Shown here one piece after another: positions 16,484-25,767 of a stretch of 64,000 nucleotides of DNA. Below the pieces are notes generated by a model. It was given only the letters and a program-made list of their open reading frames with translations. It was not told the DNA's origin and made no database searches. The stretch is taken from NCBI GenBank assembly GCA_009668205.1, contig WJYM01000006.1, forward strand, positions 1 to 64,000, in the 5' to 3' direction. Each line of letters begins with the position of its first letter. Position 1 is the stretch's first letter. Source of the DNA: Enterobacteriaceae bacterium RIT691 (lineage in GTDB: Bacteria > Pseudomonadota > Gammaproteobacteria > Enterobacterales > Enterobacteriaceae). The position numbers and the translations under genes are program-made.

Positions 16484-17910
16484 TCATGAGCCAACAGATT
16501 AGAACCGTCGCGGTCATTGGCAGCGGCACCATGGGGGCTGGCATTGCTGAAGTGGCGGCCATGTCCGGGCAACAGGTCTTGCTGCACGACATATCTGCCG
16601 ACGCGATAAGCCGCGCCATTGACGGGCTGCGTAGCCGTCTTGCGTCACGCGTTTCACGCGGAAAGTTAACGGCGGAGCTGGCCGATCGCGCCTTGTCGCG
16701 CATCGTTCCGGTAAGCGATATCGCCGCGCTGGCCGCCGCCGATTTGGTGATTGAAGCGGCAGCTGAAAATCCCGACATCAAGAAAGCGTTGTTCAATCAG
16801 CTGGGCGAAATCTGCCCGCCGCAAACGCTGCTAACCAGCAACACCTCCTCCATTTCCATCACTGCCATTGCCGCCGGTGTGAAGCACCCGGAGCGCGTGG
16901 CGGGGCTGCATTTCTTTAACCCGGCACCGGTAATGAAACTGGTGGAAGTGGTGAGCGGCGTGGCGACATCCGCGGAAGTGGTGACGCAGCTCAGCCAGTG
17001 TGTGCTGGCGTGGGGCAAACAGCCGGTACATTGCCAGTCGACGCCGGGGTTTATCGTCAATCGTGTGGCGCGGCCTTACTACGCCGAAGCGTGGCGCGCG
17101 CTGGAAGAACAGGTTGCCGCGCCGGAGGTCATTGATGCCGCGCTGCGTGAAGCGGGCGGTTTCCCGATGGGCCCGCTGGCGCTGACCGATCTGATTGGTC
17201 AGGACGTCAACTTTGCCGTGACCTGCTCGGTGTTTAACGCGTTCTGGCAGGAACGCCGCTTCCTGCCGTCGCTGGTTCAACAGGAACTGGTGCTGGCGGG
17301 GCGCTTCGGTAAGAAAAGCGGGCAGGGCGTGTATCGCTGGCCGGAAGGGGCAGCCGAGGTGACGTTCTATCCGGCTATTCCGGCGCATTGCCAGGCGGCA
17401 GAGGTGAAAAAAGAAAGTGACGTTGTCACTCTTGATGAGCTCCTGCTGCTGGAAACCAACGGTGAAACGGCGCAGGCCGCCGCAACGCGCTTGCATCGTC
17501 CGGTGGTGGTGATGGACAGAAGCGACAGCAACGTGGTGGTGATTGCCGCCGCCGCCAGCAACCGTCTGGAATCAACCGAAAAAGCGATTTACTGGCTGCA
17601 GCAGCAGGGAAAAAAAGTGCTGCTGGTGGCTGATTATCCGGGACTGCTGGTGTGGCGCACCGTGGCGATGCTGGTGAACGAGGCGCTGGATGCGCTACAG
17701 AAAGGCGTCGCCAGCGAAGCCGATATCAACATCGCCATGCGTCTGGGCGTGAATTACCCACGGGGGCCGCTGCAGTGGGGTGAACAGCTTGGCTGGCAGC
17801 GGGTGCTTGCGCTGCTGGAAAACCTGCAGCGTCACTACGGCGAAGAGCGCTATCGCCCTTGTTCCTTATTGCGCCAACGGGCGCTTCTGGAGAGCAGCTA
17901 TGAGTCATAA
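16480..17910 (+). CDS. paaH: 3-hydroxyadipyl-CoA dehydrogenase
   Basis: A 476-residue NAD-dependent enzyme that oxidises 3-hydroxyadipyl-CoA to 3-oxoadipyl-CoA. The N-terminal Rossmann motif is VIGSGTMGAGIAE, followed by the 3-hydroxyacyl-CoA dehydrogenase domains (HFFNPAPVMKLVEVV, STPGFIVNRVARPYY). There is a second, shorter repeat near the C-terminus (LGVNYPRGPLQWG). Either ATG 16480 (overlapping the paaG stop) or ATG 16486, which has GGGA upstream, could be used. Confidence 0.95.
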   Translation: MIMSQQIRTVAVIGSGTMGAGIAEVAAMSGQQVLLHDISADAISRAIDGLRSRLASRVSRGKLTAELADRALSRIVPVSDIAALAAADLVIEAAAENPDIKKALFNQLGEICPPQTLLTSNTSSISITAIAAGVKHPERVAGLHFFNPAPVMKLVEVVSGVATSAEVVTQLSQCVLAWGKQPVHCQSTPGFIVNRVARPYYAEAWRALEEQVAAPEVIDAALREAGGFPMGPLALTDLIGQDVNFAVTCSVFNAFWQERRFLPSLVQQELVLAGRFGKKSGQGVYRWPEGAAEVTFYPAIPAHCQAAEVKKESDVVTLDELLLLETNGETAQAAATRLHRPVVVMDRSDSNVVVIAAAASNRLESTEKAIYWLQQQGKKVLLVADYPGLLVWRTVAMLVNEALDALQKGVASEADINIAMRLGVNYPRGPLQWGEQLGWQRVLALLENLQRHYGEERYRPCSLLRQRALLESSYES

Positions 17911-18322
17911 CGCCTGGCAAAACGCCCGCGCCATGTATGAGCGCGATACCTGCGCTCAGGCGCTGGGTATCGACATTATTGAGATGGACGAAGGCTGCGC
18001 GGTGCTGACCATGACCGTCACGCCACAGATGCTCAACGGGCATCAGACCTGCCACGGCGGGCAGTTATTTTCACTGGCGGATACCGCCTTTGCCTACGCC
18101 TGCAACAGCCAGGGGCTGGCGGCAGTGGCGTCGGCCTGCAATATCGATTTTCTGCGTCCGGGCTTTGCCGGCGACAGGCTCACCGCCACCGCGCGGGTGA
18201 AGCATCAGGGCAAACTGACCGGCGTGTATGACATTGAGATCGTCAACCAACAACAAAAGACTGTCGCCCTGTTTCGCGGTAAATCCCACCGCATCGGCGG
18301 CAGCGTAACAGGAGAAGCCTGA
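17900..18322 (+). CDS. paaI: Hydroxyphenylacetyl-CoA thioesterase
   Basis: A 140-residue hot-dog thioesterase, same length as E. coli, thought to release CoA from dead-end hydroxylated intermediates. The catalytic region is [20 protein letters not shown]. The start overlaps the end of paaH by 11 bp (ATGAGTCATAA), so the longer upstream frame is discounted. Its stop shares bases with the paaJ start (TGATG). Confidence 0.95.
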   Translation: MSHNAWQNARAMYERDTCAQALGIDIIEMDEGCAVLTMTVTPQMLNGHQTCHGGQLFSLADTAFAYACNSQGLAAVASACNIDFLRPGFAGDRLTATARVKHQGKLTGVYDIEIVNQQQKTVALFRGKSHRIGGSVTGEA

Positions 18323-19527
18323 TGCGTGACGCGTTTATCTGTGAAGGTGTTCGTACCCCGGTTGGGCGCTATGGCGGCGCATTGTCCAGCGTGCGAGCGG
18401 ACGATCTGGCGGCGGTACCGCTGCGTGCGCTGTTAGCGCGTTTGCCGCAGCTGGATGCCGAACGCATCGACGACGTTATTTTCGGCTGTGCCAATCAGGC
18501 CGGGGAAGACAACCGTAACGTGGCGCGCATGGCGGCGCTACTGGCAGGGCTTCCGCAGACGGTCTCTGGTACCACCATCAACCGCCTGTGCGGTTCGGGG
18601 CTGGATGCCATTGGTTTTGCCTCGCGTGCGATCAAAGCGGGCGATGCGGATCTGCTGATTGCCGGTGGCGTGGAGTCGATGTCCCGCGCCCCGTTCGTGA
18701 TGGGCAAAGCGTCAACCCCGTTCCAGCGTCAGGCGGAGATGTTTGATACCACCATCGGCTGGCGTTTTGTGAACCCGCTCATGCAGCAACAATTTGGTAC
18801 TGACAGCATGCCGGAAACGGCAGAGAATGTAGCTGAGTTGTTAAAAATCAGCCGTGCGGATCAGGATGCCTTCGCACTGCGCAGTCAGCAGCGCACCGCT
18901 ATCGCTCAGCGTAACGGTATTCTGGCTGAGGAAATTGTGCCGGTCAGCGTGAAGGGGAAAAAGGGCGCGGCCACGGAAGTCAGCGAAGATGAGCATCCTC
19001 GCGCTGACACCACGCTCGAACAGCTCGCGGGCCTGAAGGCCCCGTTCCGCCAGAACGGTGTGATTACGGCGGGCAATGCGTCTGGCGTGAACGATGGTGC
19101 CGCGGCGCTGATTATCGCCAGCCGTGAAATGGCTGAACTGCAGGGGTTAACGCCACGAGCGCGCATTGTGGCGATGGCCACCGCAGGCGTTGAACCGCGT
19201 CTGATGGGGCTTGGCCCAGTACCGGCGACCCGCAAAGTGCTGGAGCGTGCAGGGCTGAGCATCAACGATATGGACGTCATCGAGCTGAACGAAGCGTTTG
19301 CCGCCCAGGCGCTGGGCGTTCTGCGTCAATTGGGGCTGCCGGACGATGCCCCGCATGTTAACCCGAACGGAGGGGCGATTGCGTTAGGCCATCCGTTGGG
19401 GATGAGCGGTGCCCGGCTGGCATTGGCGGCCAGCAATGAACTGCACCGTCGCGGCGGGCGTTACGCCCTCTGCACGATGTGTATCGGTGTGGGTCAGGGC
19501 ATTGCCATGATCCTGGAGCGTGTGTGA
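18322..19527 (+). CDS. paaJ: 3-oxoadipyl-CoA/3-oxo-5,6-dehydrosuberyl-CoA thiolase
   Basis: A 401-residue thiolase that acts twice in the Paa pathway, finally splitting 3-oxoadipyl-CoA into acetyl-CoA and succinyl-CoA. The nucleophilic cysteine is in [10 protein letters not shown]; the other active-site motifs are [17 protein letters not shown] and [10 protein letters not shown]. 3-oxoadipyl-CoA is also the end-product of protocatechuate cleavage, so this enzyme could serve the PcaGH route 20 kb away. That link is inference. Confidence 0.96.
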   Translation: MRDAFICEGVRTPVGRYGGALSSVRADDLAAVPLRALLARLPQLDAERIDDVIFGCANQAGEDNRNVARMAALLAGLPQTVSGTTINRLCGSGLDAIGFASRAIKAGDADLLIAGGVESMSRAPFVMGKASTPFQRQAEMFDTTIGWRFVNPLMQQQFGTDSMPETAENVAELLKISRADQDAFALRSQQRTAIAQRNGILAEEIVPVSVKGKKGAATEVSEDEHPRADTTLEQLAGLKAPFRQNGVITAGNASGVNDGAAALIIASREMAELQGLTPRARIVAMATAGVEPRLMGLGPVPATRKVLERAGLSINDMDVIELNEAFAAQALGVLRQLGLPDDAPHVNPNGGAIALGHPLGMSGARLALAASNELHRRGGRYALCTMCIGVGQGIAMILERV

Positions 19528-19555
19528 GCTGATTAACCTGTGAGTACCCTACAAA

Positions 19556-20869
19556 ATGACAACTACAAAATTAGATCCGATCGAAACCGCGTCCGTTGAT
19601 GAACTGCAGGCATTGCAGACCGAACGCCTGAAATGGACGCTGAATCACGCTTATAGCAATGTGCCGATGTACCGCCGTAAATTCGATGAGGCGGGGGTTC
19701 ACCCTGACGATTTCAAAGAACTGAGCGACATCCGTAAATTCCCGTGCACCACCAAGCAGGATCTGCGCGATAACTATCCGTTCGACACCTTTGCGGTGCC
19801 CATGGAGCAGGTTGTCCGTATCCATGCGTCTTCCGGTACCACCGGCAAGCCAACGGTGGTGGGCTATACCCAGAACGATATCGACACCTGGGCGAATATC
19901 GTTGCCCGCTCCCTGCGTGCAGCGGGCGGCAGCGCGAAAGACAAAATTCATGTGGCCTATGGCTACGGGCTGTTTACCGGGGGCTTAGGCGCACACTATG
20001 GCGCAGAGCGTCTGGGGGCGACGGTGATCCCGATGTCCGGTGGCCAGACAGAAAAACAGGCGCAGCTGATCCGTGATTTCAAACCGGACATGATCATGGT
20101 GACGCCGTCGTACTGTCTGAATCTGATTGAAGAGCTGGAACGCCAGATGGGCGGGGACGCCAGCCAGTGTTCGCTGCGCGTAGGCGTGTTTGGCGCGGAG
20201 CCGTGGACGATGGCGATGCGTAAAGAAATTGAGCGTCGTCTGGGGATCACCGCGCTGGACATTTACGGCCTGTCCGAAGTGATGGGCCCCGGGGTGGCGA
20301 TGGAGTGTATCGAAACCGCTGACGGTCCGACTATCTGGGAAGACCATTTCTATCCGGAAATCGTGAACCCGAATGATGGCACGGTGCTGAATGACGGCGA
20401 GCAGGGCGAACTGCTGTTCACCACCCTGACCAAAGAGGCGCTGCCGGTGATCCGCTATCGCACCCGAGACTTAACCCGTCTGCTGCCGGGCACCGCCCGC
20501 ACCATGCGCCGCATGGACCGCATCAGCGGGCGCAGTGACGATATGCTGATCATTCGCGGCGTCAACGTCTTCCCGTCACAGCTGGAAGAAGAGATCGTCA
20601 AATTCGAGCACTTGTCGCCGCACTATCAGCTGGAAGTGAATCGCCGCGGGCATCTGGATTCGCTGTCGATCAAAGTCGAACTGAAAGAGAGCAGCCTGTC
20701 GCTGAGCCATGAACAGCGCTGCCAGGTGTGCCATCAGCTGCGTCACCGCATTAAATCGATGGTCGGGATTTCAACGGATGTGACTATCGTCAACTGCGGC
20801 AGCATTCCACGCTCGGAAGGCAAAGCCTGTCGCGTGTTTGACCTGCGTAAAGTGGCGGCAAACGGCTGA
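19556..20869 (+). CDS. paaK: Phenylacetate-CoA ligase
   Basis: A 437-residue AMP-forming ligase that commits phenylacetate to the pathway by making phenylacetyl-CoA, the true inducer that releases PaaX. The ATP-binding loop is SSGTTGKPTVVGYT, with the downstream YRTRDLTR and GRSDDMLIIRGVNVFPSQLEE motifs. Length equals E. coli. It lies 28 bp after paaJ with a weak ribosome site. A REP pair separates it from paaX. Confidence 0.97.
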   Translation: MTTTKLDPIETASVDELQALQTERLKWTLNHAYSNVPMYRRKFDEAGVHPDDFKELSDIRKFPCTTKQDLRDNYPFDTFAVPMEQVVRIHASSGTTGKPTVVGYTQNDIDTWANIVARSLRAAGGSAKDKIHVAYGYGLFTGGLGAHYGAERLGATVIPMSGGQTEKQAQLIRDFKPDMIMVTPSYCLNLIEELERQMGGDASQCSLRVGVFGAEPWTMAMRKEIERRLGITALDIYGLSEVMGPGVAMECIETADGPTIWEDHFYPEIVNPNDGTVLNDGEQGELLFTTLTKEALPVIRYRTRDLTRLLPGTARTMRRMDRISGRSDDMLIIRGVNVFPSQLEEEIVKFEHLSPHYQLEVNRRGHLDSLSIKVELKESSLSLSHEQRCQVCHQLRHRIKSMVGISTDVTIVNCGSIPRSEGKACRVFDLRKVAANG

Positions 20870-20883
20870 CTTATGCGAGTGAT

Positions 20884-20955
20884 TGCCGGGCGGCACGGTG
20901 TTTGCCCGGCCTACAAAATATCGTAGGCCCTGCAAGCGAAGCGCCGCCGGGCAAG
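20884..20955. repeat. REP pair between paaK and paaX
   Basis: GCCGGGCGGCACGG...GCCCGGCCTAC and GTAGGCCCTGCAAGCG...GCCGCCGGGCAAGGC are inverted REP units. They probably mark the 3' boundary of the paaA-K mRNA and insulate paaXY. Confidence 0.8.
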
Positions 20956-21003
20956 GCTGTGCTATGATTCATCAAGGATGAAAATAACAACAGAATGAAT
21001 CAG

Positions 21004-21930
21004 ATGAGTAAAATTGACGCCTTTATCCAGCAGGCCGTGGCGGCGGTTCCGGTCAGCGGCACCTCATTAATCTCCTCCCTTTATGGTGACGCGCTTTCCC
21101 ATCGCGGGGGCGAAATCTGGCTCGGCAGCCTGACGGCGTTGCTGGAAGGGCTTGGCTTCGGCGATCGCTTCGTCCGCACGTCGTTATTCCGACTCAATAA
21201 AGAGGGCTGGTTGGACGTTGACCGAATCGGAAGGCGCAGTTTTTACCGCCTGAGCGATAAAGGCCTGCGCTTAACGCGACGGGCGGAAAGCAAAATCTAC
21301 CGCGCAGAGCCGCCGACCTGGGATGGCACCTGGCTGCTGTTGCTTTCGGAAGGACTGGATAAATCCACCCTCGCCGATGTGAAAAAACAGCTCATCTGGC
21401 AGGGGTTCGGCACGCTTGCGCCAAGCCTGATGGCCTCGCCTTCGCAAAAGCTGGCCGACGTTCAGGCGCTGCTGCATGAAGCGGGTGTGGTGGAGAACGT
21501 GATCTGTTTCGAAGCGCAATCGCCATTAGCCACTTCCGTCAGCGCCCTGCGTGCGCGCGTAGAAGAGTGCTGGCAGCTCACCGGGCAGAATCAGATGTAT
21601 GAGAATTTCATCAATACCTTCAGACCGCTGCTGCCGCTTTTACGCGATGCCACGCCGGAAGAACTCACTCCGCAGCGCTGTTTCGCTATCCAGTTGCTGA
21701 CCATTCATCTCTATCGCCGGGTGATCCTCAAAGATCCGTTGCTTCCCGAGGAGCTGCTGCCCGCGCACTGGAACGGGCAGGCGGCACGCCAGCTGTGCAT
21801 CAATATCTATCAGAGCGTGGCTGTCGGGGCGTTGCAGTGGGTGGGCGAAAAAGGGGAAACCTCGGTAGGCCCATTACCCCAGCCTGCATCGCTGTTTTAC
21901 CAACGGTTTGGCGGTCTGAATCTTAAATAA
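21004..21930 (+). CDS. paaX: PaaX, phenylacetyl-CoA-responsive repressor
   Basis: A GntR-like winged-helix repressor of the paa genes, inactivated by phenylacetyl-CoA. About 308 residues from the ATG at 21004, which corresponds to the E. coli start MSK; an ATG three codons upstream (20995) is equally open. N-terminal DNA-binding region [24 protein letters not shown], followed by the PaaX-type ligand region. The C-terminus ends at FGGLNLK, about 11 residues short of E. coli PaaX, with an intact stop directly before paaY. Confidence 0.93.
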   Translation: MSKIDAFIQQAVAAVPVSGTSLISSLYGDALSHRGGEIWLGSLTALLEGLGFGDRFVRTSLFRLNKEGWLDVDRIGRRSFYRLSDKGLRLTRRAESKIYRAEPPTWDGTWLLLLSEGLDKSTLADVKKQLIWQGFGTLAPSLMASPSQKLADVQALLHEAGVVENVICFEAQSPLATSVSALRARVEECWQLTGQNQMYENFINTFRPLLPLLRDATPEELTPQRCFAIQLLTIHLYRRVILKDPLLPEELLPAHWNGQAARQLCINIYQSVAVGALQWVGEKGETSVGPLPQPASLFYQRFGGLNLK

Positions 21931-21941
21931 GGAGCATGACA

Positions 21942-22538
21942 ATGCCGGTTTATCAGATTGATGGTTTAACCCCGGTCGTCCCGGAAGAGAGCTATGTGCA
22001 CCCGACGGCGGTGTTAATCGGGGATGTTATCCTCGGCAAAGGGGTCTACATTGGCCCGAATGCCAGCCTGCGCGGGGATTTTGGGCGGATCGTGGTGAAA
22101 GATGGCGCCAATATTCAGGATAACTGCGTCATGCACGGTTTTCCGGAACAGGACACCGTGGTGGAAGAAGACGGACATATTGGCCATAGCGCAATTTTGC
22201 ACGGTTGTGTGATCCGTCGTAACGCGCTGGTGGGGATGAATGCCGTGGTGATGGACGGCGCGGTGATTGGCGAAAACAGCATTGTCGGCGCGGCGGCGTT
22301 TGTGAAAGCGAAAGCGGAAATGCCTGCTAATCATCTGATTATCGGCAGCCCGGCCAGGGCCATCCGCACGTTAAGCGAGCAGGAAATCGAGTGGAAAAAG
22401 CGGGGCACCCGTGAATATCAGGTGCTGGTTGAACGCTGTAAGCTGACGATGCATCAGGTTGAGCCGCTGCGCGAGGAAGAGCCGGGAAGAAAGCGGCTGG
22501 AATTTGATGAGAATTTACGGCCGAAATCGGCTGGTTAA
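21942..22538 (+). CDS. paaY: PaaY, left-handed beta-helix thioesterase
   Basis: A 198-residue hexapeptide-repeat (gamma-carbonic-anhydrase-like) protein that helps clear toxic CoA dead-ends formed by the epoxidase. Repeats such as [21 protein letters not shown] run through residues 20-145, with conserved metal-binding His in [12 protein letters not shown] choose the ATG at 21942, 8 bp after AAGGAG; the ATG six bases earlier is too close. Cotranscribed with paaX. Confidence 0.95.
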   Translation: MPVYQIDGLTPVVPEESYVHPTAVLIGDVILGKGVYIGPNASLRGDFGRIVVKDGANIQDNCVMHGFPEQDTVVEEDGHIGHSAILHGCVIRRNALVGMNAVVMDGAVIGENSIVGAAAFVKAKAEMPANHLIIGSPARAIRTLSEQEIEWKKRGTREYQVLVERCKLTMHQVEPLREEEPGRKRLEFDENLRPKSAG

Positions 22539-22591
22539 ACGGCCGAGGAAAACAGCATCAGCCATCCTGTCGGGGATGGCTAAGTGAGCCG

Positions 22592-23623
22592 TTATCTTCC
22601 CAGAATCTCTTTTCTCACGATCTCCGCACCGGCGCTCAGGGCGTTCAGTTTGCCGTTGGCGACCTGGCGCGGCAGGGGAGCCATACCGCAGTTCGTTGAC
22701 GGATAGAGTTTATCCGCATCCACAAACTGCAGCGCATTGCGCAGCGTGTTGGCAACCTCTTCCGGGGTTTCAACGCTGTGCGTCGCCACGTCAATGGCCC
22801 CGACCATCACCTTTTTACCGCGGATAAGCTCAAGCAGATCCATCGGAACCCGCGAGTTATGGCACTCCAGAGAAATGATGTCGAGAGAAGAGGTCTGCAG
22901 TTTCGGGAAGGCTTCTTCATATTGGCGCCATTCCGAACCCAGCGTTTTTTTCCAGTCGGTATTGGCTTTGATGCCATAGCCATAGCAGATATGCACCGCC
23001 GTTTCGCACTTCAGCCCCTCAACGGCCCGTTCTAATGCGGCAATCCCCCAGTCGTTAACCTCATCAAAAAAGACGTTAAAAGCAGGTTCATCAAACTGGA
23101 TGATATCGACACCGGCGGCTTCTAGTTCGCGGGCTTCCTGATTAAGGATTTTGGCGAATTCCCAGGCCAGTTTTTCGCGGCTTTTGTAGTGCGCATCGTA
23201 CAGCGTATCGATCATCGTCATAGGGCCAGGCAGCGCCCACTTAATCGGCTGGGGGGTCAGCTGGCGCAAATACTTTGCATCCTCGACAAAGACCGGCTTT
23301 TGGCGCGCCACGGCATCCACGACGGTGGGTACGCTCGCATCGTAGCGATTGCGAATGCGAACGGTCTGGCGGTTCGCAAAATCCACCCCGCTGAGGTGTT
23401 CGATAAAGGTGGTGACGAAGTGCTGACGGGTTTGCTCGCCGTCGCTCACGATATCAATACCCGCGCGTAGCTGATCATCCAGCGACAGACGCAGCGCATC
23501 CTGCTTGCCGGTAACTAACGCTTCATCCTGCAATTTCCACGGTGACCACAGCGTTTCGGGCTGCGCAAGCCAGGACGGTTTAGGCAGGCTGCCAGCGGTG
23601 GAGGTCGGGAGCAATGTTTTCAT
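22592..23623 (-). CDS. mesD: MesD-type folate-independent methionine synthase
   Basis: A 343-residue protein equivalent to the C-terminal (catalytic) barrel of MetE, without the N-terminal folate-binding half. Zinc ligands are recognisable in VHICYGYG (His and Cys) and NCGMAPLP (Cys), and the substrate site in IQFDEPAFN. It lies 26 bp downstream of a DUF1852 gene. That pairing defines the MesD/MesX system, in which MesD makes methionine from homocysteine without methyl-folate, with a requirement for MesX and oxygen. The methyl donor is not settled to my knowledge. Annotated elsewhere as cobalamin-independent synthase or MetE-like. Confidence 0.85.
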   Translation of the reverse strand: MKTLLPTSTAGSLPKPSWLAQPETLWSPWKLQDEALVTGKQDALRLSLDDQLRAGIDIVSDGEQTRQHFVTTFIEHLSGVDFANRQTVRIRNRYDASVPTVVDAVARQKPVFVEDAKYLRQLTPQPIKWALPGPMTMIDTLYDAHYKSREKLAWEFAKILNQEARELEAAGVDIIQFDEPAFNVFFDEVNDWGIAALERAVEGLKCETAVHICYGYGIKANTDWKKTLGSEWRQYEEAFPKLQTSSLDIISLECHNSRVPMDLLELIRGKKVMVGAIDVATHSVETPEEVANTLRNALQFVDADKLYPSTNCGMAPLPRQVANGKLNALSAGAEIVRKEILGR

Positions 23624-23649
23624 TATAGAAGGCCTTTTATATCAATAAA

Positions 23650-24633
23650 TTAAAGCGAGTAGTTATCTGACCACTGCGCAAGAAGGTGCTGGTACGGCTG
23701 GATGAATTGCTGCTGGGTGAATTTACCCTGCGCAATGGCGAGTTGGCTGCGCTCTTCCCTGTCGTAAACAATCTTGGTTAAGGAGTGGTCCTGCTGATTG
23801 AGGTCCGGCTGATAGCACTGTCCTGCGGCGGAGTTGGCGTTATAAATCTCCGGGCGATAAATCTTCTGGAAGGTCTCCATGGTACTGATGGTGCTGATGA
23901 GCTCCAGGTTGCTGTAATCGCTCAGCAGGTCGCCGGTGAAGAAGAAGGCAAACGGGGCGCTGCTGTTTTCGGGCATAAAATAGCGTACCTTCAGGCCCAT
24001 TTTGCTGAAGTACTGCTCGGTTAAGGATGAACCGGCAGGCTGGTATTCGAGGCCCAGTACCGGATGCTGGCTGCCGGTACGATGATACGTATCTTTACTG
24101 GACACGCTCAGGCAGATAACCGGCGCTTTTTTAAAGTGCGCTTTATATTCCGCTGAGTGAACAAAATGCTTAAAGATAGTGCCGTGCAGCTCACCAAATT
24201 TTTCCGGAAGGCTGAAGCTGGCCTGCTGCTGGTTATGCTCAGGCAGTAAAACGCTGAAATCATAATCGCGGACGTAGGAGGAGAAGTTATTGCCGACAAT
24301 CCCGTCAATGCGCGTATCGGTCTGTTTATCAATAATGGTGGTCTGTAATATTTCAATCGCCGGGAAGGCATCGGTTTTCCCGTCAGTATTGATATTCAGA
24401 TCGACTGAGATAATGTTCAGTTCGACAGCATAGCGGTCGGCCTTAGGATTATCCCAGTGGGCTAAGGCGTTGAAGCGATTGTTGATCATCACCAGCGTGT
24501 TGCGTAAGTTTTCCTGACGCTTTTCCCCTCTGGCCAGATTGGCAAAATTGGTGGTCGTCCGCGTATTTTCTGAGGGATTATAATTCTCATCAAAATCGCT
24601 GCGCTTAAGGGTAAAGGTAAAAGACTGACTCAT
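23650..24633 (-). CDS. mesX: MesX (DUF1852), partner of MesD
   Basis: A 327-residue DUF1852 protein, the first gene of the mesX-mesD pair. It has no signal peptide or membrane helix, is rich in polar residues, and is colinear with the family (QSFTFTLKRSDFDENYNPS near the start, GNNFSSYVRDYDFSVLLPEH centrally). Genetic evidence in other bacteria links MesX to MesD activity and oxygen use, but the chemistry is unknown. I see no MetJ box (AGACGTCT repeats) upstream, so its control differs from classical met genes or is not evident. Confidence 0.85.
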   Translation of the reverse strand: MSQSFTFTLKRSDFDENYNPSENTRTTTNFANLARGEKRQENLRNTLVMINNRFNALAHWDNPKADRYAVELNIISVDLNINTDGKTDAFPAIEILQTTIIDKQTDTRIDGIVGNNFSSYVRDYDFSVLLPEHNQQQASFSLPEKFGELHGTIFKHFVHSAEYKAHFKKAPVICLSVSSKDTYHRTGSQHPVLGLEYQPAGSSLTEQYFSKMGLKVRYFMPENSSAPFAFFFTGDLLSDYSNLELISTISTMETFQKIYRPEIYNANSAAGQCYQPDLNQQDHSLTKIVYDREERSQLAIAQGKFTQQQFIQPYQHLLAQWSDNYSL

Positions 24634-24959
24634 CGTGATTACGCATCCTGGATTTTCGTGTTACTGGAAAGTTAATAATGAACAGTAATGCCTGACCGAC
24701 AGGGGAAGGGGAAGCGATGAAATTTCAACACACCATGAGCGTTTTTCATGAACCGCCTTGTTGAGGCGAAAGTGGCGGGCGTGAACCTGGCGATAAAGAG
24801 TGAACCGGGGGCGTTTTTGCCAGAAAGGCAGCGTTATTCGCAGGAAGTATTGGCTGATTAATCGACGGACATGACCGGAGATCCGCTGAACGTGGGGGCG
24901 GATAATGATGAAATGCGGGAAAGGAAAACCCTCCCACCGGGCGGTGAGAGGGGGAAATC
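24634..24959. other. Intergenic region with a possible gene remnant
   Basis: Between mesX and azoR no intact gene is seen. A plus-strand frame from ATG 24749 encodes MNRLVEAKVAGVNLAIKSEP and continues about 17 more codons to a TAA. The same frame then stays open for another 30 codons (MTGDPLNVGADNDEMR is part). Codon choice looks coding, so this may be a decayed gene with an in-frame stop. I cannot name it. A TGAAATTTCA palindrome lies at 24718-24727. Confidence 0.3.
24925..24953 (-). terminator. azoR terminator
   Basis: On the minus strand CCCTCTCACC and GGTGGGAGGG (24943-24952 and 24929-24938) form a 10-bp stem with one mismatch and a GCCC loop, followed by TTTT, just past the azoR stop. 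Confidence 0.75.
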
Positions 24960-25712
<753 letters not shown>

Positions 25713-25767
25713 CTAACACTAATGAAAACAGAGACATTTTTCCGGCAGTGCGCTGCCCGCTAACGCT

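Noticed and set aside
22560-22581. Hairpin AGCCATCC/GGATGGCT as a paaY terminator
   Set aside because: The stem is good, but neither strand has a T-run after it. It may slow polymerase between convergent genes but is not called.
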